64,000 nt of DNA from Gammaproteobacteria bacterium (GTDB taxonomy: Bacteria > Pseudomonadota > Gammaproteobacteria > Enterobacterales > Aeromonadaceae), in contig JAAEZO010000003.1 in the NCBI GenBank assembly GCA_018222825.1, forward strand, positions 1 through 64,000. Reading direction: 5' to 3'. Below, one piece after another: positions 57,801-64,000 of the stretch. The notes below the pieces were generated by a model. It saw nothing but the letters and a program-made list of their open reading frames with translations, ran no database searches and was not told where the DNA came from. Made by a program: the position numbers and the translations under genes. Each line of letters opens with the position of its first letter. The stretch's first letter is position 1.

Positions 57801-57928
57801 CGAATGACAAATTCCGGATCTTCATAACGCGCCAGGCTCTGATAACTGATGTAACCGCCCACCAGCAACAACAGGCAGGCCATCCAGGCAATGGTGCGCC
57901 TGGCCAGGGTATGTTCGGCAATATTCAC
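54890..57928 (-). CDS. RND efflux transporter, inner-membrane subunit
   Basis: 1012-aa RND pump, with a TM1 helix, two large periplasmic loops and 12 helices. The N-terminus NIAEHTLARRTIAWMACLLL and YEDPEFVIRQAVISTPYPGA fit the AcrB-like group. TM4 has LGMLVDNAIVVTDG: the first proton-relay Asp is present, the second position is Asn. It is 14 bp from the adaptor gene on the same strand. The outer-membrane channel is not in the window, so a shared TolC is likely. Substrate unknown; the group includes broad drug and solvent pumps. Confidence 0.92.
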   Translation of the reverse strand: MNIAEHTLARRTIAWMACLLLLVGGYISYQSLARYEDPEFVIRQAVISTPYPGALPTQVAEEVTEVIEDAVQQLQELKEVTSVSRMGDSLVKVDIDMRFAHSTRELEQVWDKLRRKVSDAQRKLPPGAGPSVVNDDFGDVYALFFAVTGEGFTLQHIKDYLQGLERELLQVPGVARVATLGALQEAIYLEISAARAARLDVSLDSIYQTLRRQNVITDAGDLQIGPQRVYFSPTGQADSVAALGNLALTSQDGDRVVFLKDLASITRAESEPPHALMKYDGRPAIGLGISQVTGGNVVDMGDAVRARLMELEGERPLGMELNEVSYQSDSVRESVNGFVANLAAAVAIVVLVLVVFMGLRSGIIVGAVLLLTVAGTLIAMKLDGIAMQRVSLGALIIALGMLVDNAIVVTDGILVRMQKGERAGRAAVAVVQATQWPLLGGTAVGILAFSAIGLSPTDMGEYAGSLFWVILYSMLLSWLFAVTLTPLFCVALLKVSPSANDAPESSVLARYRVLLRAALRHRALTGGLLLALLAGAVFGFKWVQPGFMPESARPQFVVDMYLPQGTDIRETEAELARMSDFVQEQDGVTHVTGFIGQGGLRFMLTYGPEDPNTSYGQLLVDVEDPTRIADMVAGLQQQLSARHPLADIKVWKFMLGRGGGKKIEAAFMGPDPVVLRQLAEEAKAIMAQDEGAIAIQDNWREKVPVLRPVVDEVAARRAGLTLTDISQAINRAFSGERIGVYREGDQLIPIISRAPAAERASADMVENVQVYSPTAKRYVPVGQLVTAVKLEWVDAMIRRVDRFPTIKAQADPLPGELSGPLLERLRPNIEAMALPPGYRLEWHGEDKASKEANEGLLLSAPYGFSAMILAVVVMFNALRQPLVIWLTAPLAIIGVTVGLLVFQVPFEFMAILGLLSLIGMLVKNAIVLVDQADAEIGDGKAGFAAVVDAAVSRARPVFLGALTTILGVAPLLMDPFFKSMAVTIMFGLAFATVITLVVVPLLYVVIFRIKSA

Positions 57929-57942
57929 GCGGAGATCCTTGT

Positions 57943-59013
57943 TCAGTGAGTGGGTTGCAGCGGACGCACCCTGGTGCCTTCCCGCAACTGGCTGACACCG
58001 GCAGTGACAATGCGCTCGCCGTGATTGAGGCCGACTTGTACCACCACGCTGTTACCCTGCACCCGGCCAAGGGTAACCGGCTGACGCTCAACCCGTTCAC
58101 TCTCGGGGTTGACCTTCCACACACTGGTGTCGCCATCGGGGCCGGCCACCACCGCCCGCAGCGGGATCATGACCGGACCGGCTTCTGTTTGTTTCATCGC
58201 TGTTGGCAGCACTTCCACCGACATACCCGGCAGCAGGATAAAGCCGGCCTCGGCGTCCAGCGCCAGTACCGCCTCGTAGCTCTGGGTCTGGGGATCGGCC
58301 TCGGCGGAGAACGACTTCAGCCGCACAGGCAGCGGCTGCCCGGGCTTGTCGGCAAACACGGCAACTCCTTCTACCTGCCGGGGGGCGGTACGCACCACCC
58401 GCTCGGGCACGCTAATCACGATTTCGAGGTTTTGGGTGTCCTGCAGACTCAGCACCGACTGCTTGGCCTGCACATTGCTGAAGTTTTCCACCTGGCGGCG
58501 GGTGATCACACCGGCGAAGGGCGCCAGCAGCCGCGTGTCATCCATGTCCTTTTTGGCCGCCAGGTAGCCCGCCCGGGCCACCTCCATGGCGGTGCGTTTT
58601 TGATCCACCTCGGCCCGGGCCACCGCCTGGCTTTGCTGCCAGATGCGGTTAACCCGGTTAAAATCGGTACGGGCCTTGCCGAATTCGGCCTCGGCCGAGT
58701 TCAGGCGAATTTGGTAATTTTCTCCGTCGAGTCTGGCCACCAGCGCGCCCCGCTCCACCCGTTGCCCTTCTCGTACCGGCAGTTCCACAATACGCCCGGG
58801 CACATTAAAGGCCAGTTCCGCCCGCTGCACCGCGCGCACTCGGCCCGGAAAACGCAGGCTCGCCTCGCCGGCACCGGCACCTACCTGCATGATCTGCGCC
58901 GGCCGTACCACTTCTTCTGTGGCTACTGGCGGCACGTCCCGATCACAACCGGCCAGGCCGGACAACAGCCCGGCTGCACTCAGCAGACCGAGCACTGCGT
59001 TTTTCCATCCCAT
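57943..59013 (-). CDS. RND efflux periplasmic adaptor lipoprotein
   Basis: 356-aa membrane-fusion protein. The N-terminus is a lipoprotein signal (AVLGLLSAAGLLSGLAGC, lipid on the Cys), followed by the lipoyl/barrel-sandwich segments (PGRIVELPVREGQRV and GVITRRQVENFSNV) around an alpha hairpin (residues about 85-135), a beta barrel, and the C-terminal membrane-proximal domain. It connects the pump at 54890 to an outer-membrane channel. Start at 59013 is chosen for the lipobox; the upstream frame has no signal sense. A divergent regulator lies 159 bp away. Confidence 0.92.
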   Translation of the reverse strand: MGWKNAVLGLLSAAGLLSGLAGCDRDVPPVATEEVVRPAQIMQVGAGAGEASLRFPGRVRAVQRAELAFNVPGRIVELPVREGQRVERGALVARLDGENYQIRLNSAEAEFGKARTDFNRVNRIWQQSQAVARAEVDQKRTAMEVARAGYLAAKKDMDDTRLLAPFAGVITRRQVENFSNVQAKQSVLSLQDTQNLEIVISVPERVVRTAPRQVEGVAVFADKPGQPLPVRLKSFSAEADPQTQSYEAVLALDAEAGFILLPGMSVEVLPTAMKQTEAGPVMIPLRAVVAGPDGDTSVWKVNPESERVERQPVTLGRVQGNSVVVQVGLNHGERIVTAGVSQLREGTRVRPLQPTH

Positions 59014-59172
59014 GTTTCTGCCACTCTTGTTTGTTTGAGTCTGTTGTGGCCCCAACCGGCCCCAGGCGCTTTATTCAAGGTATAGTGTCGGCCAAAGTCC
59101 GCTTGCCAACAACGTCGGGGACACCCAAAATGGGTAATCATTTTTTCTTTTTTTAAAAAGATATAAAACGGC

Positions 59173-59625
59173 ATGGCAATCGACGACGATCATCTCACCA
59201 CCCATTTTGGACGAATATGGCCGGCGCATGTGGAGGCGCTGACCGAGTTGCTGATCCAGCTACGACAGCAGTTTGACGGCGATCTCGACCTGATGCTGAT
59301 TCTTGGCATTATCGGCACCCGTACTCAGCCGGCACGCCTGGCCAGCGCCATGACCTATGCCCAGTTCACGGCACACGACCGGCCCACGCCCGTGAGCCGG
59401 CCCATCAATATTCAGTCTGTGGCAGAATGCAGCGGCATCGCCCGGGAGACGGTACGCAGAAAAGTCGGTCGGCTGGAAAACATGGGGCTGGTCACCCGTG
59501 AAGCAAGCGGCAACCTGCTGGTCACACCTCAAGCCACGGGGGAGCTAACCCCTTCAACCGAGGCCAGCCTGCGTTATATGGCGGTAATGCGAAAGCATTA
59601 CGGCAATGAGGGCCAACACTCGTAA
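59173..59625 (+). CDS. Winged-helix transcription regulator next to the RND pump
   Basis: 150-aa regulator. The helix-turn-helix is in the second half: NIQSVAECSGIARETVRRKVGRLENMGLV, then REASGNLLVTPQA as the wing. The first half is helical, perhaps for dimerisation. The type is like the HTH_Crp or MarR-like wing, without a visible ligand domain. It is divergent from the RND adaptor gene, so it probably controls the pump. No operator could be named by eye. Confidence 0.8.
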   Translation: MAIDDDHLTTHFGRIWPAHVEALTELLIQLRQQFDGDLDLMLILGIIGTRTQPARLASAMTYAQFTAHDRPTPVSRPINIQSVAECSGIARETVRRKVGRLENMGLVTREASGNLLVTPQATGELTPSTEASLRYMAVMRKHYGNEGQHS

Positions 59626-59697
59626 TCAGCCGCATCAACACGCTTAGTGACACTCCGGCCTGCTGAATACGGTTCAGGCCGTGATTGCGCTCGGTTA

Positions 59698-60672
59698 TCA
59701 GGCGCGGGTAACCGGAAAGGCGATCACCTGATCCAGCCGTTCGGCACCGAGCGCCAGCATGACCAGCCGATCGACGCCCAGCGCCACCCCGGCACAGTCC
59801 GGCAGCCCGGCTTCCAGTGCAGCCAGCAGATAGTCATCCACCGGTCGGCTCGGCAAGCCACGCGCGATGCGATCCCGGTTATCCTGCTCGAACCGGCGGC
59901 GCTGCTCGCTGGCATCGCTGAGCTCATGAAAGCCGTTGGCCAGCTCTATGCCCTTGAAGTAGACCTCGAACCGTTCCGCCACCCGCGCATCGGTCGGGCT
60001 GATGCGGGCCAGGGCCGCCTGACTGGCCGGAAAGTGATAGACGAAACAAGGCTCGCTCTGGCCGATGCGTGGCTCGACTCCCAGCGCAAACAACAGCTGC
60101 AACAGGGTGTCTTTGTGCTCTTCACGGGCCACCAGATCGTCGGCTCCCAGGCCAAGACCTGCCGCACGTAACTGATCCATTGAGCCGGTCAGCGGACAGA
60201 CCCCAAGAGTATCGATAAATGCCTGCTGGTAGCTGAGGCGCGTGGGCGCACCGCCGCCCAGCACGGCCTGCAGCAAGTCGGCCATTTCATCCATCAAGTG
60301 GTGGTGATCGAAGCCCGGGCGATACCACTCCAGCATGGTAAATTCCGGATTATGCAAGCGCCCCGACTCTTCGTTACGGTAGGCCTTGCAGATCTGGTAG
60401 ATGGCGCCACTGCCCGCCGCCAGCAGCCGCTTCATGTGAAATTCCGGCGAGGTTTGCAGATAGAGCGCCAATCCTCGCGCCATACCGGGGCCGACAAAGC
60501 GGGTCTCGAAATTGTCCAGGTGCACGTCGGTCACCCCGGCGCTGGCCAGGGTTGGGGTATCGACTTCCAGCACGTCACGTTCGGCAAAAAAGCGGCGAAT
60601 CCGCGCCAGCAGGCGAGCGCGTTGTTGTAGAAAAGGGAGGGTAGCCGTGGGTGGCCAGGCAATGGAAGTCAT
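59698..60672 (-). CDS. epmA: EF-P--(R)-beta-lysine ligase EpmA (PoxA/GenX)
   Basis: Truncated class II lysyl-tRNA synthetase paralogue that attaches (R)-beta-lysine to Lys34 of elongation factor P. The 324-aa protein has only the catalytic core and no anticodon domain: motif 1 region [19 protein letters not shown], motif 2 with [15 protein letters not shown], and motif 3 [12 protein letters not shown]. Length matches E. coli EpmA. The start at 60672 (MTSIAWPP) is preferred over an upstream TTG. efp and epmB are 2-3 kb away, so the pathway is complete in the window. Confidence 0.95.
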   Translation of the reverse strand: MTSIAWPPTATLPFLQQRARLLARIRRFFAERDVLEVDTPTLASAGVTDVHLDNFETRFVGPGMARGLALYLQTSPEFHMKRLLAAGSGAIYQICKAYRNEESGRLHNPEFTMLEWYRPGFDHHHLMDEMADLLQAVLGGGAPTRLSYQQAFIDTLGVCPLTGSMDQLRAAGLGLGADDLVAREEHKDTLLQLLFALGVEPRIGQSEPCFVYHFPASQAALARISPTDARVAERFEVYFKGIELANGFHELSDASEQRRRFEQDNRDRIARGLPSRPVDDYLLAALEAGLPDCAGVALGVDRLVMLALGAERLDQVIAFPVTRA

Positions 60673-60726
60673 CAGATAAGCGCCCAAAATAAGCGGATTT
60701 TACTCTTAAAATGGGCGCTTGCCAGC

Positions 60727-61125
60727 TTAGTGAGAACCTTTAAGTTCTATCTGATTTCCTTCCGGATCGAACAGGTAAACGGAGAGCCCTTCTCCCCCGG
60801 CGCCGTAACGCATCACCGGCGCTTCGAAAATCACCCCGTTCAATGACAGATAGGTACAGATCTCATCGGCATCGAAAGGATCGATGTTAAGGCAAAAGTG
60901 ATCCATATTGGCCTTGCACCGCGCGGGGGCCTCGCCATCTCCCCCCAGCGGCCCGCGAATATCGACCAAATCTATCAGCTGCGCTCCGGCCCGCAGCTGA
61001 TAGAGGCCGATGTCACTCTTTTGCCGCTCCAGGGTACACCCGAGAATACGACAGTAAAAATCCAGCATCCGCGTCGGCTGCCTCACCCTCAGCACCAGAT
61101 GATCCAGCCCCAAAATCTTGAACAT
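60727..61125 (-). CDS. VOC/glyoxalase family protein
   Basis: 132-aa protein of the vicinal oxygen chelate superfamily. It starts KILGLDHLVLRVRQPTRMLDFY with the first metal His, has a second His in ANMDHFCLNI, and ends with SVYLFDPEGNQIEL, in which the Glu is the last metal ligand. Two beta-alpha-beta-beta-beta units can be traced. The reaction is not known; relatives include glyoxalase I-like and antibiotic-binding proteins. It lies between epmA and guaC on the minus strand. Confidence 0.88.
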   Translation of the reverse strand: MFKILGLDHLVLRVRQPTRMLDFYCRILGCTLERQKSDIGLYQLRAGAQLIDLVDIRGPLGGDGEAPARCKANMDHFCLNIDPFDADEICTYLSLNGVIFEAPVMRYGAGGEGLSVYLFDPEGNQIELKGSH

Positions 61126-61279
61126 AACGCCCCCTTCCCCGCCAGAATGCTAACAGCATGGCGTAAAACCGTACAAAATAACAGCACCTTTACTCTCGAA
61201 TTGTCGCCAGATTTCTCCTTTCAAAACCAGCCCCGACGTCACTCGGCAGAATAATTTCTTGAATAATGAGTCAGGATAG

Positions 61280-61307
61280 TTGCAAAAAGTTTTCGCAAAC
61301 CTACAAT
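61280..61307 (+). promoter_or_regulatory. guaC promoter overlapped by a palindrome
   Basis: TTGCAA and TACAAT with a 16-bp spacer. The 19-bp near-palindrome TTGCAAAAAGTTTTCGCAA (61280-61298, one mismatch) covers the -35 box. It is like a PurR box in content but with a different centre, so a purine-linked operator is possible. Confidence 0.6.
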
Positions 61308-61313
61308 GCTGAA

Positions 61314-61345
61314 AACCGGGGGCCTAAGAAACCCCCGGTTTTTTT
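61314..61345 (+). terminator. Terminator-like hairpin in the guaC leader (attenuator)
   Basis: AACCGGGGG, 9-nt loop, CCCCCGGTT and seven Ts, between the guaC promoter and its ATG. No gene ends here on the + strand, so the likely role is control of guaC. Confidence 0.7.
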
Positions 61346-61372
61346 GTGCCTGTCACTTACTGAGGTAATACC

Positions 61373-62416
61373 ATGCGTATCGAACAAGACTTGAAACTGG
61401 GCTTTAGCGATGTGCTGTTTCGCCCCAAGCGCTCTACTCTCAACAGCCGTTCTCAGGTAGAGCTTGGCCGCGAATTCGTCTTTAAACATTCGGGTCGTCG
61501 CTGGTCCGGTGTACCGGTTATTGCCGCCAACATGGATACCGTGGCTACCTTTACCATGGCCCGCTCTCTGGCCCGGCATCAGATTCTGACCGCAGTACAC
61601 AAGCATTACTCGGTGGCCGAGTGGCAGGCATTTGTACAGGCCGAAACCTCTGCCGTGCTGCAACATGTCATCGTCTCCAGCGGCACCTCCGACAAAGACT
61701 TTGAAAAACTGCAGCAGATACTGGCGTTGTCTGATGAACTCGGCTTCATCTGTATCGATGTGGCCAACGGTTACAGCGAGCATTTCACCGCGTTTGTCAG
61801 CAAGGCACGCAAGCAGTTTCCAAAACACACCATCATTGCCGGTAACGTGGTCACCGGTGAAATGGTGGAAGAGCTGATCCTGTCCGGCGCCGATGTGGTC
61901 AAGGTCGGTATCGGTCCCGGCTCTGTCTGTACGACCCGGGTCAAGACCGGCGTCGGCTACCCACAGCTGTCGGCCATTATCGAATGTGCCGATGCGGCCC
62001 ACGGCCTGGGTGGTCAGATCATCGGTGACGGCGGCTGTACCTGCCCCGGCGATGTGGCCAAGGCCTTTGGTGGCGGTGCCGACTTCGTGATGCTGGGTGG
62101 CATGCTGGCTGCCCATGAAGAATGCGGCGGCGAACTGGTCGAGCGCGATGGCAAGACCTTCATGAAGTTCTATGGCATGAGCTCTTCCAGCGCCATGGGC
62201 AAGCACGCCGGTGGCGTAGCCAAGTACCGAGCGGCAGAAGGCAAGACGGTCGAGCTGGCGTTTCGCGGTCCGGTAGAAGACACCATTCAGGATATTCTGG
62301 GTGGCGTACGTTCAACCTGTACCTATGTGGGAGCTCAGTATCTGAAAGAGCTGACCAAGCGCACCACCTTTATTCGAGTGCGTGAGCAGGAAAACAACGT
62401 CTACGGCAAAGAGTAA
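61373..62416 (+). CDS. guaC: GMP reductase GuaC
   Basis: Converts GMP to IMP with NADPH, linking guanine back to adenine nucleotides. The 347-aa protein is a TIM barrel like IMP dehydrogenase without the CBS insert: [18 protein letters not shown] at the start, NMDTVATF, catalytic Cys in [11 protein letters not shown] near residue 186, and [20 protein letters not shown]. Length matches E. coli GuaC. The ATG follows a TGAGGTAATACC leader. The leader also carries a hairpin with T run. It is convergent with efp. Confidence 0.97.
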   Translation: MRIEQDLKLGFSDVLFRPKRSTLNSRSQVELGREFVFKHSGRRWSGVPVIAANMDTVATFTMARSLARHQILTAVHKHYSVAEWQAFVQAETSAVLQHVIVSSGTSDKDFEKLQQILALSDELGFICIDVANGYSEHFTAFVSKARKQFPKHTIIAGNVVTGEMVEELILSGADVVKVGIGPGSVCTTRVKTGVGYPQLSAIIECADAAHGLGGQIIGDGGCTCPGDVAKAFGGGADFVMLGGMLAAHEECGGELVERDGKTFMKFYGMSSSSAMGKHAGGVAKYRAAEGKTVELAFRGPVEDTIQDILGGVRSTCTYVGAQYLKELTKRTTFIRVREQENNVYGKE

Positions 62417-62470
62417 GCCGTCGAGTGTGAAGCGTGCCTTTCAGCGCACGCTTCACAGCTTGCAGACAAC

Positions 62471-62498
62471 AAAAACGGCGCCCTAGGGCGCCGTTTTT
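62471..62498. terminator. Bidirectional terminator between guaC and efp
   Basis: A perfect 28-bp palindrome, AAAAACGGCGCCC mirrored around CTAG, with A and T runs at both ends. Confidence 0.92.
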
Positions 62499-62513
62499 CA
62501 ATACCGAGCAGGC

Positions 62514-63080
62514 TTACTTCACGCGGGAAACGTATTCACCGGAGCGAGTATCTACTCTCAGTACTTCACCAATCTGAATGAACAGCGGCACTCGTACTAC
62601 GGCGCCGGTAACCAGGGTGGCAGGCTTGCCGCCGGTACCGGCGGTGTCACCTTTCAGGCCCGGATCGGTTTCCACTACTTCCAGCTCAACGAAGTTGGGC
62701 GGGGTCACGGAAATTGCGGCACCATTCCACAGGGTCAGGGTGCATACGTCCTGTTCTTTCAACCAGCGCTTGGCATCGGCAACGGCTTTCTCGTCGGCGG
62801 CCAGCTGTTCGAAGGTTTCGTTGTTCATGAAGTGATAGAACTCGCCATCGTTGTACAGATAGGCCAGTTCCATATCCACCACATCGGCGGCTTCCACCGT
62901 TTCACCGGACTTGAAGGTCTTTTCCAGCATCTTGCCATTGAGCAGACGGCGGATCTTCACGCGGCTGAACGCCTGGCCTTTACCGGGCTTGACGAATTCG
63001 TTTTCGACGATGGCACACGGCTCGCCATCCAGCATAATCTTTAGGCCGGCGCGGAAATCATTGGTACTATAAGAGGCCAT
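62514..63080 (-). CDS. efp: Translation elongation factor P
   Basis: Ribosome-associated factor that relieves stalls at proline runs. The 188-aa protein has the three beta-barrel domains of EF-P, with Lys34 in VKPGKGQAF, the residue that EpmA and EpmB modify with beta-lysine, and the C-terminal domain with [19 protein letters not shown] then [18 protein letters not shown]. Length matches E. coli EF-P. It is divergent from epmB with only 33 bp between the start codons. Confidence 0.98.
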   Translation of the reverse strand: MASYSTNDFRAGLKIMLDGEPCAIVENEFVKPGKGQAFSRVKIRRLLNGKMLEKTFKSGETVEAADVVDMELAYLYNDGEFYHFMNNETFEQLAADEKAVADAKRWLKEQDVCTLTLWNGAAISVTPPNFVELEVVETDPGLKGDTAGTGGKPATLVTGAVVRVPLFIQIGEVLRVDTRSGEYVSRVK

Positions 63081-63113
63081 TTTACCCTCGTGAGTTTGAC
63101 AGAGTTGCAGAAA

Positions 63114-64000
63114 ATGCCGGCAATGATACCCGTAAACGGGGGCGATTTACATATTAACTGGCAAAAAGAACTTGGCCAGGCCTTCACCTCTCCCGAGCAG
63201 CTGCTGCATTACCTGCAGATCGATCCCGCACCATGGCAGCAAGGCTTTCAGGCCCGGCGTCTGTTTCCGATGCGGGTGCCCCGCCCCTTTGCCGACAAGA
63301 TGCGACCGGGTGACGCTCAGGATCCGCTGCTGCGCCAGGTGCTTCCCCTCGGTGAAGAATTCGAGCAGGTGCCCGGTTTTGTGACCGATCCACTCGATGA
63401 ACACGACAGCGCCCTGCCCGGCCTGCTGCACAAGTATGCGTCACGGGTGCTACTGGTGGTGCGCGGTGGCTGCGCGGTGAACTGCCGCTACTGCTTTCGG
63501 CGCCACTTTCCCTATGCGGATAACAGCCCCGGCCGCGACGGCTGGCGCGAGGCCTTGGACTACATTGCCGCCCACCCCGAAATCAACGAGGTAATCCTCT
63601 CCGGCGGTGACCCCCTGATGGCCAAGGACGAGCATCTCGCCACCCTGATCACCGGCCTGGAAGCCATCCCTCACCTGAAGCGGCTGCGTATTCATACTCG
63701 GCTGCCGGTGGTGATTCCGGCGCGATTGACCGACGCGCTGCAACAGCGACTGAGCGACAGTCGCCTGCAGGCGGTGATGGTGCTGCACATCAACCATGCC
63801 AATGAAATTGACGACGAGCTGACAGCCCGGCTTGCTCCCTGGCGCCAGGGCGGCATTACCCTGCTCAACCAGAGTGTGCTGCTGGCCGGAGTCAATGATG
63901 ATGCCGACGCCCTGTGTCAGCTGTCGGAGCGGCTGTTTGAAGCCGGGGTGCTGCCCTATTATCTGCATCAGCTGGACCGGGTGGCGGGCGCCGCCCACTT
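63114..64000 (+). CDS. epmB: Lysine 2,3-aminomutase-like EpmB (3' end cut by window)
   Basis: Radical SAM enzyme that makes (R)-beta-lysine for EF-P. The frame runs to the window's end, giving about 295 residues. The CxxxCxxC cluster in [18 protein letters not shown] binds the iron-sulphur centre, followed by [12 protein letters not shown] and [15 protein letters not shown]. Close to E. coli EpmB up to the last residues seen (GAAHF). The ATG at 63114 is used; an ATG at 63123 and a GTG at 63090 in the same frame are alternatives. Divergent from efp, as in E. coli. Confidence 0.93.
   Translation, partial: MPAMIPVNGGDLHINWQKELGQAFTSPEQLLHYLQIDPAPWQQGFQARRLFPMRVPRPFADKMRPGDAQDPLLRQVLPLGEEFEQVPGFVTDPLDEHDSALPGLLHKYASRVLLVVRGGCAVNCRYCFRRHFPYADNSPGRDGWREALDYIAAHPEINEVILSGGDPLMAKDEHLATLITGLEAIPHLKRLRIHTRLPVVIPARLTDALQQRLSDSRLQAVMVLHINHANEIDDELTARLAPWRQGGITLLNQSVLLAGVNDDADALCQLSERLFEAGVLPYYLHQLDRVAGAAH

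Noticed and set aside
55400-57949. Very long open frame (849 codons) on the + strand opposite the RND pump
   Set aside because: It mirrors the pump gene codon by codon, is rich in His, Gln and Gly as antisense frames of GC-rich genes are, and has no domain. The pump on the other strand is certain.

Overview
The window is a chromosomal segment of a GC-rich gammaproteobacterium. The mix of genes (TRAP transporter, ast arginine catabolism, RegBA-type redox regulators, an EF-P beta-lysylation set, a CysG-independent CbiX-type chelatase) and the gene styles point to a marine or brackish Aeromonadales-like organism (Oceanimonas, Zobellella or Oceanisphaera type). That placement is inference, since no rRNA or tRNA gene is present.

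Layout. 1-4.5 kb: the end of a TRAP transporter operon (dctP-dctQ-dctM plus a UspA/TeaD-like protein), convergent with an NCS2 permease. 4.6-8.4 kb: zntR, then purH and purD. 8.5-11.2 kb: a secreted COG4315-type protein, a CbiX-like chelatase with an unknown partner, HU, and a beta-hydroxyacid dehydrogenase. 11.6-14.3 kb: an NhaC antiporter and an ornithine-racemase-like PLP enzyme. 14.3-16.2 kb: a RegA-like regulator and a RegB-like kinase broken by a frameshift in a C8 run. 16.4-18.3 kb: an OprC/NosA-type copper TonB receptor. 18.4-23.2 kb: astD, astA, astC/argD and pabA.

A 29.3-kb integrative element (23171-52495) is inserted in the 5' end of pabA, bounded by a perfect 44-bp direct repeat and carrying a P4-type tyrosine integrase at its right end. 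From left to right it holds: an AT-rich module (unknown 331-aa protein, YfjJ/Gp2-like protein, AlpA); a recombination module (DUF932, YqaJ exonuclease, an RDF-like or metal-binding protein, a 29-aa membrane peptide, RadC, DUF1232); an ISPpu12-like ISL3 element (30206-33577) with 24-bp inverted repeats, an 8-bp target duplication and passenger genes lspA, a cation efflux gene and merR; two small proteins; a six-gene defence operon (PLD-like/SNF2 helicase, DUF4391, type III Mod, AAA ATPase, DUF4276 TOPRIM-like, type III Res); and a nickel/cobalt resistance cluster (rcnA/rcnR, membrane anchor, HupE, His-rich periplasmic protein, nreA/nreB).

Right of the element lie a diguanylate cyclase, an RND efflux pair with a wHTH regulator, epmA, a VOC protein, guaC, efp, and the start of epmB. 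The window therefore holds the whole EF-P lysylation pathway (efp, epmA, epmB).

The strongest candidate for an under-described system is the defence operon, in particular the ATPase-TOPRIM pair nested and translationally coupled between mod and res. Other notable points are the promoter exchange at pabA, a fossil element end outside attR, the RegB frameshift and the nhaC-orr pair.
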